Of a DNA stretch of 7,540 nt, positions 1 to 5,435 are shown piece after piece. This stretch comes from SIG710 sp045595425 (lineage in GTDB: Bacteria; Bacillota; Clostridia; Oscillospirales; CAG-272), in contig JAZOAL010000055.1 of the NCBI GenBank assembly GCA_045595425.1, positions 1-7,540 on the forward strand, in the 5' to 3' direction. Position 1 is the first letter of the stretch, and the number at the start of each line of letters is the position of its first letter. The notes beneath the pieces are model-generated. The model worked only from the letters and a program-made list of their open reading frames with translations. It ran no database searches and had not been told where the DNA came from. The position numbers were made by a program, and so were the translations under genes.

Positions 1-186
1 TTCCTGAGTATTGTCTTCCTAAGACCGCTTGGCCCTCCGACTTTGGCCCCAGAAATGGGGGAAAGAACGCCACACAAGAGGGAAACCAAGTTTTCCCTCT
101 TGGAACTCCCTTCCTCTGGGAAATCCGCGCACCGGTTCACACCGCAATTCTGCGGTGTTCAAGGGTGCTTGTGATCACTCTAAATC

Positions 187-223
187 CCCTTTTTGCCCCC
201 AAATAGCACGGGGGCAAAAAGGG
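187..223. repeat. Perfect 14-bp inverted repeat
   Basis: CCCTTTTTGCCCCC (187-200) and its exact reverse complement (210-223) enclose a 9-nt loop. No T-run follows on either strand, so it is not a normal terminator. It is the longest perfect inverted repeat I found in the window. Confidence 0.8.
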
Positions 224-230
224 TTTGCGC

Positions 231-303
231 AAGGCGAACTGCTTTCGACAGTGGTGATCGTTCGTTTAGAGCGATAATCGCAGTTCGCTTTTGTTTGTTT
301 TTT
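231..303 (+). terminator. Rho-independent terminator ending the left-edge hairpin region
   Basis: The stem pairs 231-242 with 280-291: nine Watson-Crick pairs (GCGAACTGC/GCAGTTCGC), one G-U and two A-T. Inside it ATCGTTC (257-263) pairs with GAGCGAT (269-275). It runs into a T-rich tail at 289-303 (TTTTGTTTGTTTTTT). The other strand has no U-run after the stem, so the terminator acts on + strand transcripts, which must come from upstream of or within 1-230. Confidence 0.62.
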
Positions 304-341
304 ACTTAGGTTTATTAAACAGATAAACTTACTAAAATTTT

Positions 342-371
342 GGGACTGCCTCGCAAGACCGAGGCAGTCCC
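342..371 (-). terminator. 12-bp hairpin, probable rny terminator
   Basis: GGGACTGCCTCG (342-353) pairs perfectly with CGAGGCAGTCCC (360-371) around a 6-nt loop. It lies 121 bp beyond the rny stop, and in minus-strand RNA it is followed by AAAAUUUUAG, a weak U-run. On the + strand it is followed by mixed AT sequence. The rest of 372-492 holds no gene: there is a weak 5-bp hairpin followed by TTCTTTATTT (395-423) and a 5-bp hairpin with a GAAA loop on the minus strand (453-466). Either could be part of the rny 3' end. Confidence 0.5.
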
Positions 372-492
372 TATACTCATATTATATAATACACAGCGGA
401 AGTGGAAACCGCTTTCTTTATTTACCTTGGTGGTTTTATGTAAATATATGTGATACCTTTCGGTATTTATGAGTTTGAATGGTCTGCGGAAA

Positions 493-2058
493 TTACTTTG
501 CGTAATCGACCGCTCTGCTCTCCCTTATCAGGTTTATCTTGATCTGACCGGGATATTTGACCTCATTTTTGATTTTTACCGCGATATCATGCGCGATGAC
601 CTTCATGCCCTCATCGTTAACTTCCTCGGGCTTGACCATTACGCGGATCTCACGACCTGCCTGAATGGCAAATGCTTTATCAATGCCGTCAAAGCTTGTT
701 GCGATCTCTTCAAGCTTCTGGAGACGCTTGATATAGTTTTCAAGATCTTCGCGTCTTGCACCGGGTCTCGCCGCAGAAATGGCATCTGCCGCCTGAACGA
801 TGATGGCAACGATGCTCTGAGGCTCAACATCATTATGATGCGCTTCGATCGCGTGGATAACGTCCTTGTTTTCCTTATACTTGCGGGCCGCCTCAACGCC
901 TATCTGGACATGAGAGCCCTCAACGTCATGGGGGAACGCCTTGCCGATATCGTGAAGAAGACCTGCACGTCTTGCTAAAGTGCTGTCAACGCCAAGCTCA
1001 TCGGCGATAATTCCGGAAATGAAAGCAACCTCAACAGAATGCTGAAGCACGTTCTGACCGTAACTGGTTCTGTAGCGAAGTCTTCCGAGAAGTCTGATAA
1101 GCTCGGGATTGATGCCGTGAACTCCAACATCGAATACGGCTCTCTCTCCTGCCTGCTTGACAGATGCCTCAACTTCTTTTCTTGCTTTTTCAACAGTTTC
1201 TTCGATTCTCGCGGGATGGATACGTCCGTCGGAAATGAGCTTTTCGAGAGCGAGTCTCGCGATCTCACGTCTAACGGGATCAAAGCCCGAGAGTGTGATA
1301 GCCTCGGGTGTGTCATCGATGATGAGTTCAACACCCGTAAGGGTTTCAAGCTTCTGGATATTTCTACCCTCTCTGCCGATGATTCTGCCCTTCATTTCTT
1401 CATTTGGCAGAGCCACAACGGAAATGGTGGCTTCGGCAACATGATCTGCGGCATATCTTTGGATCGCAAGGGAAAGAATGTTTCTCGCCTTGGCATCGGA
1501 TTCTTCCTTAAACTGCTCTTCAAGCTCGATCATCTTCTTTGCAAGCTCGTCCTTGATCTCGGCTTCAACGCGCTCTATAAGCTCGGCCTTAGCCTGCTCG
1601 GCGGTATAACCCGAAACTTCTTCAAGCCGCTTGAGCTGTATTCCGAAAAGCTCATTGATCTTTTCTCTTTCAGCTTCGTTTTCCTTGATCTTCTTATCGA
1701 GCTGTTCGTTCTTTCTCTCAAGAGCCTCTGTCTTTTTATCCAGATTGTCTTCTTTTTGAGTGAGACGCCGCTCGGTATTTGAGATCTCCTTGCGTCTTTC
1801 CTTGATCTCGCGCTCCGCCTCATTGCGGCTTTGAAGTATCTCTTCCTTAGCCTCAATAAGAGCTTCCTTCTTGCGGGATTCGGCTTCTTTTTTTATCTCT
1901 TCCGCTTCCTTTTTGCCGGCTTCAACGATTCGTTTTGCTTCGCTTTCGGCGGAGCCTATCTTACCTTCTGCAAGCTTTTTGCGCAGAAAAGATCCGAGCA
2001 CGATTCCAATAGCGAGAAAGACGACCGCGCAGATTATTGGGATCAAAAATTTCTCCAT
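493..2058 (-). CDS. rny: Ribonuclease Y (membrane-anchored endoribonuclease)
   Basis: RNase Y starts bulk mRNA decay by endonucleolytic cleavage at the inner face of the membrane, where it forms part of the degradation machinery of many Firmicutes. The 521-residue product has the whole family architecture: one N-terminal membrane helix (about residues 4-25), a long charged coiled coil rich in K, E and R (about 28-195), a KH RNA-binding domain with the GRIIGREGRNI signature at 224-234, and an HD domain with the metal-binding pair H369-D370 inside LLHDIGK. In Bacillus subtilis RNase Y (520 aa) the equivalent pair is H368-D369, so the gene is full length and looks intact. The start is supported by AAGGAGGT five bases upstream of the ATG. 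It is transcribed alone from its own promoter. The usual neighbours known from other Firmicutes (recA, ymdB) are not in the window. The identification is close to certain. Confidence 0.97.
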   Translation of the reverse strand: MEKFLIPIICAVVFLAIGIVLGSFLRKKLAEGKIGSAESEAKRIVEAGKKEAEEIKKEAESRKKEALIEAKEEILQSRNEAEREIKERRKEISNTERRLTQKEDNLDKKTEALERKNEQLDKKIKENEAEREKINELFGIQLKRLEEVSGYTAEQAKAELIERVEAEIKDELAKKMIELEEQFKEESDAKARNILSLAIQRYAADHVAEATISVVALPNEEMKGRIIGREGRNIQKLETLTGVELIIDDTPEAITLSGFDPVRREIARLALEKLISDGRIHPARIEETVEKARKEVEASVKQAGERAVFDVGVHGINPELIRLLGRLRYRTSYGQNVLQHSVEVAFISGIIADELGVDSTLARRAGLLHDIGKAFPHDVEGSHVQIGVEAARKYKENKDVIHAIEAHHNDVEPQSIVAIIVQAADAISAARPGARREDLENYIKRLQKLEEIATSFDGIDKAFAIQAGREIRVMVKPEEVNDEGMKVIAHDIAVKIKNEVKYPGQIKINLIRESRAVDYAK

Positions 2059-2126
2059 AATGCACCTCCTTAATTTTATTTCTTATTCAATTCATAGGCG
2101 TGAGTAAAAACACTGCGCCTTATTAT

Positions 2127-2155
2127 ATTTTACACTGAAAAAGTCAAGCTGTCAA
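2127..2155 (-). promoter_or_regulatory. Sigma-A promoter of rny
   Basis: On the minus strand a perfect -35 hexamer TTGACA (2150-2155) is followed by 17 bp and then TAAAAT (2127-2132). The -10 runs straight into an overlapping TATAAT, so a second -10 register is possible. Transcription would start near 2120, giving a leader of about 60 nt before the rny ATG. A second TTGAC sits 9 bp inside the first -35, but its spacing to either -10 is too short. The call rests on consensus and position only. Confidence 0.75.
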
Positions 2156-2265
2156 GGGATTTGGGCACATTTTATGAAAAAAAGAAACGTATTAAACAAA
2201 AAAGTGTCCCTTTATCCCCTGAAAAATCTTTCGGTTCATATAATTATCTTTTTCCGACAAAGCAA

Positions 2266-2313
2266 AAGCTCCGTTTGGGCAAAGCAAATAAACGCTTTAA
2301 CCGAACGGAGCTT
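2266..2313 (-). terminator. Large hairpin between GH26 and rny, probably a bidirectional terminator
   Basis: A 13-bp stem pairs 2266-2278 with 2301-2313, and an inner 5-bp stem pairs 2281-2285 with 2294-2298. In minus-strand RNA the outer stem carries one C-A mismatch and is followed by UUGCUUUG, fitting a terminator for the GH26 gene that ends 100 bp upstream. In plus-strand RNA the same site is a G-U wobble, so the stem is fully paired, and it is followed by a long T-rich run (2314-2332), a better tail. The hairpin would therefore also stop any antisense transcript leaving the rny promoter region. The remaining sequence at 2156-2265 and 2314-2413 is AT-rich with no ORF, and a weak 6-bp hairpin lies at 2334-2353. 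Confidence 0.6.
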
Positions 2314-2410
2314 CTCTTTATTTTTTCTTTTTAGCAGCTAAAAACAAAGCTGTCATTACAGTCCTTGCTTATTATGTCTTAAAGGTGTGTTTTGCAGAGA
2401 TAACACCCGG

Positions 2411-2424
2411 GAATTATTCGTAAA
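2411..2424 (+). repeat. 14-bp direct repeat, copy 1 (GH26 3' end)
   Basis: GAATTATTCGTAAA occurs here, across the GH26 stop codon, and again identically at 3648-3661 just beyond the GH26 promoter. The two copies bracket the gene and its promoter. Confidence 0.6.
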
Positions 2425-3487
2425 GGGTATTGAGCCTTTCAAGATCGTAGAAGAAGCCGTCATCCATTGCTTCCTTGCCCTTGCCGAGAGAATGGATAGC
2501 TCCGTAATTTTCATGCCATGTGAGAACATAAGCTATCTTCAGACCGCGCCTTGTGATATTCTTGAAAAGATTAAGCATATCAACAGCATTGAAGGTCTTT
2601 TCCTGTGCTGCGTGATCCGCGCGGAGAGCGATCGCGCCCGCAGGGCCGAATTCTGTCATTGCGCAGGGCTTGCCGCGGCTCATGATCTTATCATAGGCAT
2701 GGCATGTCAGTATGTGGTCAATATCGCCGCTTGTATACCAGTCCAGACCAAGCACGTCAACATATTCATCGCCCGGATAATAGTACATTGCACTCTTTAG
2801 ATATTTGTTGTTTTTATCACCCTCGTTTGCATTATTAGGGCCGTAAACCCATATGAGGTTTTCTATCTTCATCTCGTTAACATAGAGATTGTAGATATAT
2901 CTCCAGAGGCGGCGCAGATATTCTGCATCGATCCACTCACATTCGCTTGCGGATTTTGCTGTGAACCAGAACCAGCATCCGTTTGATTCATGGAGAGGTC
3001 TCCAGAGCACGGTAACGCCTCTGTCGGAAAGCTCTTTAAGGAATTTACCGTCAACGATAAGCTCCTCCTTGAATATCTTATTGATCTCAGAGCCCTCGGT
3101 GAGAAGCTCCTCCCAATATTTTGCTGTACCGTCGCCGAACAGACCGCGGCAGCGATCGCGGACGATTTCGGGTCTATATGTAGGATTCTTCCAGTGAGAA
3201 GAAGCGGTAACTATGCCGCCCTTTTCAGCAAAGGCTGTAATCTGATCGAGAATGATGTTCCATCTTTCTGTGCCGACACCCACCCTCATAAGGTCGAGAC
3301 CGTAGGAAGCAAGGTCAATGCCGAGGATCGCAGGCAGTCTGCCGCCGGTAGCCTCTCCGAAGCGGCCAAACATATCATTCGGAAGATCACTGGGACCAAT
3401 AAGCTGTTCACCGACAAGCATGTATCTGCTGTCTTCGTAAGCCTTTGTCAGGACATTCATGATTTGTTCTTTTGTTTTCATTTTCAT
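2414..3487 (-). CDS. GH26 family glycoside hydrolase, beta-mannanase-like, no signal peptide
   Basis: The 357-residue product matches glycoside hydrolase family 26 (clan GH-A), mostly endo-beta-1,4-mannanases with some beta-1,3-xylanases and lichenases. The acid/base glutamate is E167 in WRPLHESNGCWFWF (162-175), with the family's conserved histidine at 166. The nucleophile is E279 in MTEFG. The 112-residue gap suits the family. SSHWKNP (about 97-103) and the late LTWHEN tryptophan also match conserved positions. The protein starts MKMKTKEQIM with no hydrophobic leader and no carbohydrate-binding, dockerin or anchor domain, so it probably acts in the cytoplasm on imported oligosaccharides (inference). 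Exact specificity cannot be read from the sequence. The start is ambiguous: GGAG lies 3 nt before the first ATG (3487) and 9 nt before a second ATG (3481), so the second may be the real start, giving 355 residues. It has its own promoter and no transporter or sugar regulator beside it. Confidence 0.92.
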   Translation of the reverse strand: MKMKTKEQIMNVLTKAYEDSRYMLVGEQLIGPSDLPNDMFGRFGEATGGRLPAILGIDLASYGLDLMRVGVGTERWNIILDQITAFAEKGGIVTASSHWKNPTYRPEIVRDRCRGLFGDGTAKYWEELLTEGSEINKIFKEELIVDGKFLKELSDRGVTVLWRPLHESNGCWFWFTAKSASECEWIDAEYLRRLWRYIYNLYVNEMKIENLIWVYGPNNANEGDKNNKYLKSAMYYYPGDEYVDVLGLDWYTSGDIDHILTCHAYDKIMSRGKPCAMTEFGPAGAIALRADHAAQEKTFNAVDMLNLFKNITRRGLKIAYVLTWHENYGAIHSLGKGKEAMDDGFFYDLERLNTLYE

Positions 3488-3554
3488 TATCTCCGTTCCT
3501 CTATAAGCCGTTCTTTTTTGCGCATAGCACTAAAATGCGGCAGTAATCACGTAT

Positions 3555-3583
3555 ATTTTACCATGGACTTATACCAAAGTCAA
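3555..3583 (-). promoter_or_regulatory. Sigma-A promoter of the GH26 gene
   Basis: On the minus strand TTGACT (3578-3583) is followed by 17 bp and TAAAAT (3555-3560). The start of transcription would fall near 3548, leaving a leader of about 60 nt. It points away from the CDF promoter, and the two -35 boxes are 92 bp apart. Confidence 0.72.
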
Positions 3584-3625
3584 GTTTTTTTACCAAAATT
3601 ATCAAAAAAGATGTTCAGTTGCCAC

Positions 3626-3638
3626 TTGTCATTGACAA
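3626..3638. promoter_or_regulatory. 13-bp palindrome between divergent promoters, possible operator
   Basis: TTGTCATTGACAA has perfect 6-bp arms (TTGTCA/TGACAA) around one central base. It lies midway between the divergent GH26 and CDF promoters, about 40 bp upstream of each -35, a usual location for a regulator site. It does not resemble the MntR, Fur or PerR boxes I know, and no regulator gene is adjacent. It could be chance in AT-rich DNA. Confidence 0.3.
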
Positions 3639-3647
3639 TTCGATACA

Positions 3648-3661
3648 GAATTATTCGTAAA
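3648..3661 (+). repeat. 14-bp direct repeat, copy 2 (upstream of the GH26 promoter)
   Basis: Identical to 2411-2424 in the same orientation. It lies between the GH26 promoter and the CDF promoter, 14 bp before the CDF -35. The bases on either side of the two copies differ. Confidence 0.6.
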
Positions 3662-3675
3662 AATTTGTCCTCTTG

Positions 3676-3704
3676 TTGACTTTTAATGTCTGCAGTGATA
3701 AAAT
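3676..3704 (+). promoter_or_regulatory. Sigma-A promoter of the CDF/DUF1508 operon
   Basis: TTGACT (3676-3681), 17 bp, then TAAAAT (3699-3704). Transcription would begin near 3711, giving a leader of only about 37 nt. That is too short for a manganese (yybP-ykoY) riboswitch, so any metal control would have to act at the promoter. Confidence 0.75.
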
Positions 3705-3747
3705 ATATTCTATGATGAGCAAAATTCAGTGATCGGAGATTTTATAA

Positions 3748-4911
3748 ATGACAGATCTGCTTTGCCGATTTTTTATTAAGGATCATAATAACTGTGCCGA
3801 TCCGAAGGTTCGTTCCCGATACGGGGTACTTTCGGGTATAGTCGGCATAGTTGTAAATTTCCTGCTTTTTGCGGGTAAATTCGTCATCGGTACTCTGACG
3901 GCATCTATTGCTGTTACAGCCGATGCGATAAACAATCTGTCCGATGCCGGCTCATCGGTGATCTCTCTGATCAGCTTTCGGATATCTTCAAAGCCGGCGG
4001 ACAGAGAGCATCCCTTTGGGCATGCGAGAATAGAATATATCGCTTCGATGATAGTGTCCTTCATCATCCTCCTTATCGGTGCTTCGCTTGCGAAGGATTC
4101 TGCCTTAAAAATAATTTGGGGCGGTGAGAAGACCGACCCCAGCATTGCCGCAATGGCGGTGCTTGCTATATCTATTCTCGGAAAGCTATGGCTGTTTTTT
4201 TTCAACCGCAGGATCGGAAAACGTATAAATTCCGCGGTTATGAAGGCTACGGCGGCAGACAGCCTTTCGGATGCGCTTTCAACGGCGGCGGTTCTTGCGG
4301 CAACCGTGATATACCGCATTTGGGGCATTGAGCTTGACGCATATATGGGGGTTATCGTTGCCGTACTCATTTTGCGCGCAGGTATCGGTATACTGAGAGA
4401 GGCTCTCGATTCTATCCTTGGTACTGCCCCCGATGAGGAGCTTGTTGAATTGATCAAGGAGATCATTTTCTCTCATCCCGAAGCTCTTGGTATACATGAC
4501 CTTGTGGTTCATAATTACGGCCCCGGTCGGTGCTTTGTATCCTGCCATGTTGAAGTTGACGGGGGAAAGGATATTTATGCTTCTCACGATGCTATAGACA
4601 ATATCGAAAAGGAGCTTGGCAGCGATCTCGGGGTGCAGGGAGTCATTCACCTCGATCCTGTTGCTGTCGGAGATCCGCTGACAGACGAGCTCCGTGCGAA
4701 AATATACGATATCGCGGCGGAAATTGATGAGAAAATAAATGTTCACGATTTTCGGATAGTGCCGGGAACAACTCATACAAATTTGATTTTTGATGTTGTT
4801 GTGCCCTTTGAGGTGAAGCTTGGCGATGATGAGGTTCGCGAGATGATACAAAAGAAGCTCTGGGAAGAAAACGACAGTTATTTTGCCGTTATAACCATTG
4901 ACAGGCAATGA
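3748..4911 (+). CDS. Cation diffusion facilitator transporter, probable Mn2+ exporter (MntE-like)
   Basis: CDF proteins are membrane dimers that export divalent metals in exchange for protons. The 387-residue product has six predicted membrane helices (about 26-49, 52-78, 95-116, 132-152, 168-189, 196-215). The transport site can be read directly: N62 and D66 in TM2 (ADAINNLSDAGSS) and D171 and D175 in TM5 (ADSLSDA). Zinc transporters such as YiiP have DxxxD and HxxxD there. Loss of the histidine and an asparagine in TM2 fit the manganese-type group that includes streptococcal MntE, so Mn2+ is the likely substrate (inference). The loop motif HPFGHARIE (88-96) is typical. After the first cytoplasmic ferredoxin-like domain (about 230-305) comes a second similar segment (about 310-387), explaining why it is longer than the roughly 300-residue YiiP. 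GGAG lies 9 nt before the ATG. It is first gene of a likely operon with the DUF1508 gene 15 bp downstream. Confidence 0.95.
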   Translation: MTDLLCRFFIKDHNNCADPKVRSRYGVLSGIVGIVVNFLLFAGKFVIGTLTASIAVTADAINNLSDAGSSVISLISFRISSKPADREHPFGHARIEYIASMIVSFIILLIGASLAKDSALKIIWGGEKTDPSIAAMAVLAISILGKLWLFFFNRRIGKRINSAVMKATAADSLSDALSTAAVLAATVIYRIWGIELDAYMGVIVAVLILRAGIGILREALDSILGTAPDEELVELIKEIIFSHPEALGIHDLVVHNYGPGRCFVSCHVEVDGGKDIYASHDAIDNIEKELGSDLGVQGVIHLDPVAVGDPLTDELRAKIYDIAAEIDEKINVHDFRIVPGTTHTNLIFDVVVPFEVKLGDDEVREMIQKKLWEENDSYFAVITIDRQ

Positions 4912-4926
4912 AAAGGAGACGGATAT

Positions 4927-5334
4927 ATGGCAACAGGCAGATATGAGATTTCGCGAAGTGCAGCGGGTGAATATCGCTTTACGCTTGTGACGGTCAGCGG
5001 CATACCGCTGGCACACAGCGGTATTTATAAGAGCTTGTCGGTCTGCAAAAAAGGGATCGCAAGTCTCCGGGTAAATTCGGATGCTCCTCTTGAGGACAAG
5101 ACCGATGCGGCGGCAGAGCTTATCGGTTATTCTGAGCAGATGCGATGCCCGAAGATAGAGCTGATTTCAGATTTGGGGATCGGAGGCGTTGGCGGCTACA
5201 ATTTTGTACTGCGCGCAAAAAACGGCAATATCATTGCAACGGGAGAGGGGTACGGTACTAAAAAACGTTGCCTTGAAGCAATTGCAAATCTGCGATATAT
5301 CGCTTTTTCGGCACAAACAACCGAAATGTTTTAA
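4927..5334 (+). CDS. DUF1508 (YegP-like) protein with two tandem repeats
   Basis: This 135-residue protein consists of two copies of the short DUF1508 unit. The first (about residues 4-50) begins GRYEISRSAAGEYRFTLV and the second (about 75-126) contains GGYNFVLRAKNGNIIATGEG. Both carry the family pattern: a beta strand with F/Y-x-L, a small polar turn, I/P-x-A-x-S/G-x-x-Y, then a K-rich helix with GI-x-S/N-L. The first copy has the usual NG turn changed to SG; the second keeps KNGNIIATGEGY. The family is widespread, small and probably cytoplasmic, with no settled biochemical role. No signal peptide or membrane segment is present. The start is fixed by AAAGGAGA seven bases before the ATG. It follows the CDF exporter by 15 bp with no terminator between, so the two should be co-transcribed. 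Whether it has a metal-related role is unknown. Positions 4995-5024 within it form competing hairpins. Confidence 0.88.
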   Translation: MATGRYEISRSAAGEYRFTLVTVSGIPLAHSGIYKSLSVCKKGIASLRVNSDAPLEDKTDAAAELIGYSEQMRCPKIELISDLGIGGVGGYNFVLRAKNGNIIATGEGYGTKKRCLEAIANLRYIAFSAQTTEMF

Positions 5335-5363
5335 TTTTTGCTTTCAGAGGTGATCGAATCATT

Positions 5364-5420
5364 ATGTATCTGATTGACAAAGGGGTTCGTGTGCTATATA
5401 ATATTATAAATATTGATTAA
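5364..5420 (+). CDS. Possible 18-codon ORF upstream of pepF
   Basis: An ATG at 5364 opens an 18-codon frame, MYLIDKGVRVLYNIINID, ending in TAA at 5418-5420, just before the pepF ribosome binding site. AGAGGTGAT lies about 10 nt upstream of the ATG, so translation is possible if transcripts read through from the CDF operon. The frame overlaps both promoter hexamers of pepF, so the pepF transcript itself would lack this start. That overlap makes a chance ORF the more likely explanation. Confidence 0.15.
   Translation: MYLIDKGVRVLYNIINID
5374..5402 (+). promoter_or_regulatory. Consensus sigma-A promoter of pepF
   Basis: TTGACA (5374-5379), exactly 17 bp, then TATAAT (5397-5402): a perfect match to the vegetative consensus and the strongest promoter in the window. 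Transcription should start near 5409, giving a leader of about 27 nt. It shows that pepF is expressed independently of the preceding operon. Confidence 0.88.
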
Positions 5421-5435
5421 AAGGTGGTTAAAAAA

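Larger units (their letters stand above)
41..303 (+). other. Cluster of hairpins: candidate structured RNA or palindromic repeat cluster
   Basis: No credible gene occupies this stretch, but it is densely folded. In order: CTTT/AAAG plus CCCCA/TGGGG closed by a GAAA tetraloop (41-65); an 11-bp stem (75-85 with 92-102); a two-part arm, GCACC/GGTGC (129-133 with 164-168) outside ACACCGCA/TGCGGTGT (139-146 with 151-158); a perfect 14-bp stem (187-200 with 210-223); and a 12-bp stem with an inner 7-bp stem (231-291) followed by a T-tract. A small 5-bp triloop hairpin also lies at 13-25. The GNRA loop and a final T-tract on one strand suit an RNA transcribed on the + strand whose start lies left of the window. 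I do not recognise it as tmRNA, RNase P RNA, SRP RNA or a known riboswitch. A cluster of dispersed palindromic repeats would look much the same. Confidence 0.4.

Noticed and set aside
1..41. Minus strand at the left edge resembles the 5' half of a tRNA-Leu (GTCGGA...CCAAGCGGTCTTAGG)
   Set aside because: U8 is absent, the D-stem is only two pairs, and with the loop set to expose CAG the anticodon stem does not close. The rest lies outside the window, so it cannot be supported.
29..277. 82-codon frame on the + strand through the hairpin cluster
   Set aside because: It has no ribosome binding site, runs through four hairpins, and its product looks like translated repeat DNA with no recognisable fold.
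1039..1782. Long + strand frame opposite rny (247 codons), and another at 469-978
   Set aside because: Both lie entirely or mostly antisense to a certain gene, have no ribosome binding site and show skewed, low-complexity composition.
2162..2208. GGGCAC and GTGTCCC as a stem upstream of the rny promoter
   Set aside because: The arms pair only with a bulge across a long A-rich loop, which is not stable.
2990..3679. 229-codon + strand frame opposite the GH26 gene
   Set aside because: It is antisense to a gene with intact catalytic motifs, runs into the divergent promoter region, and shows no family similarity.
5424..5435. GTG start for pepF at 5424
   Set aside because: The GTG is part of the AAGGTGG ribosome binding site that serves the ATG at 5436.
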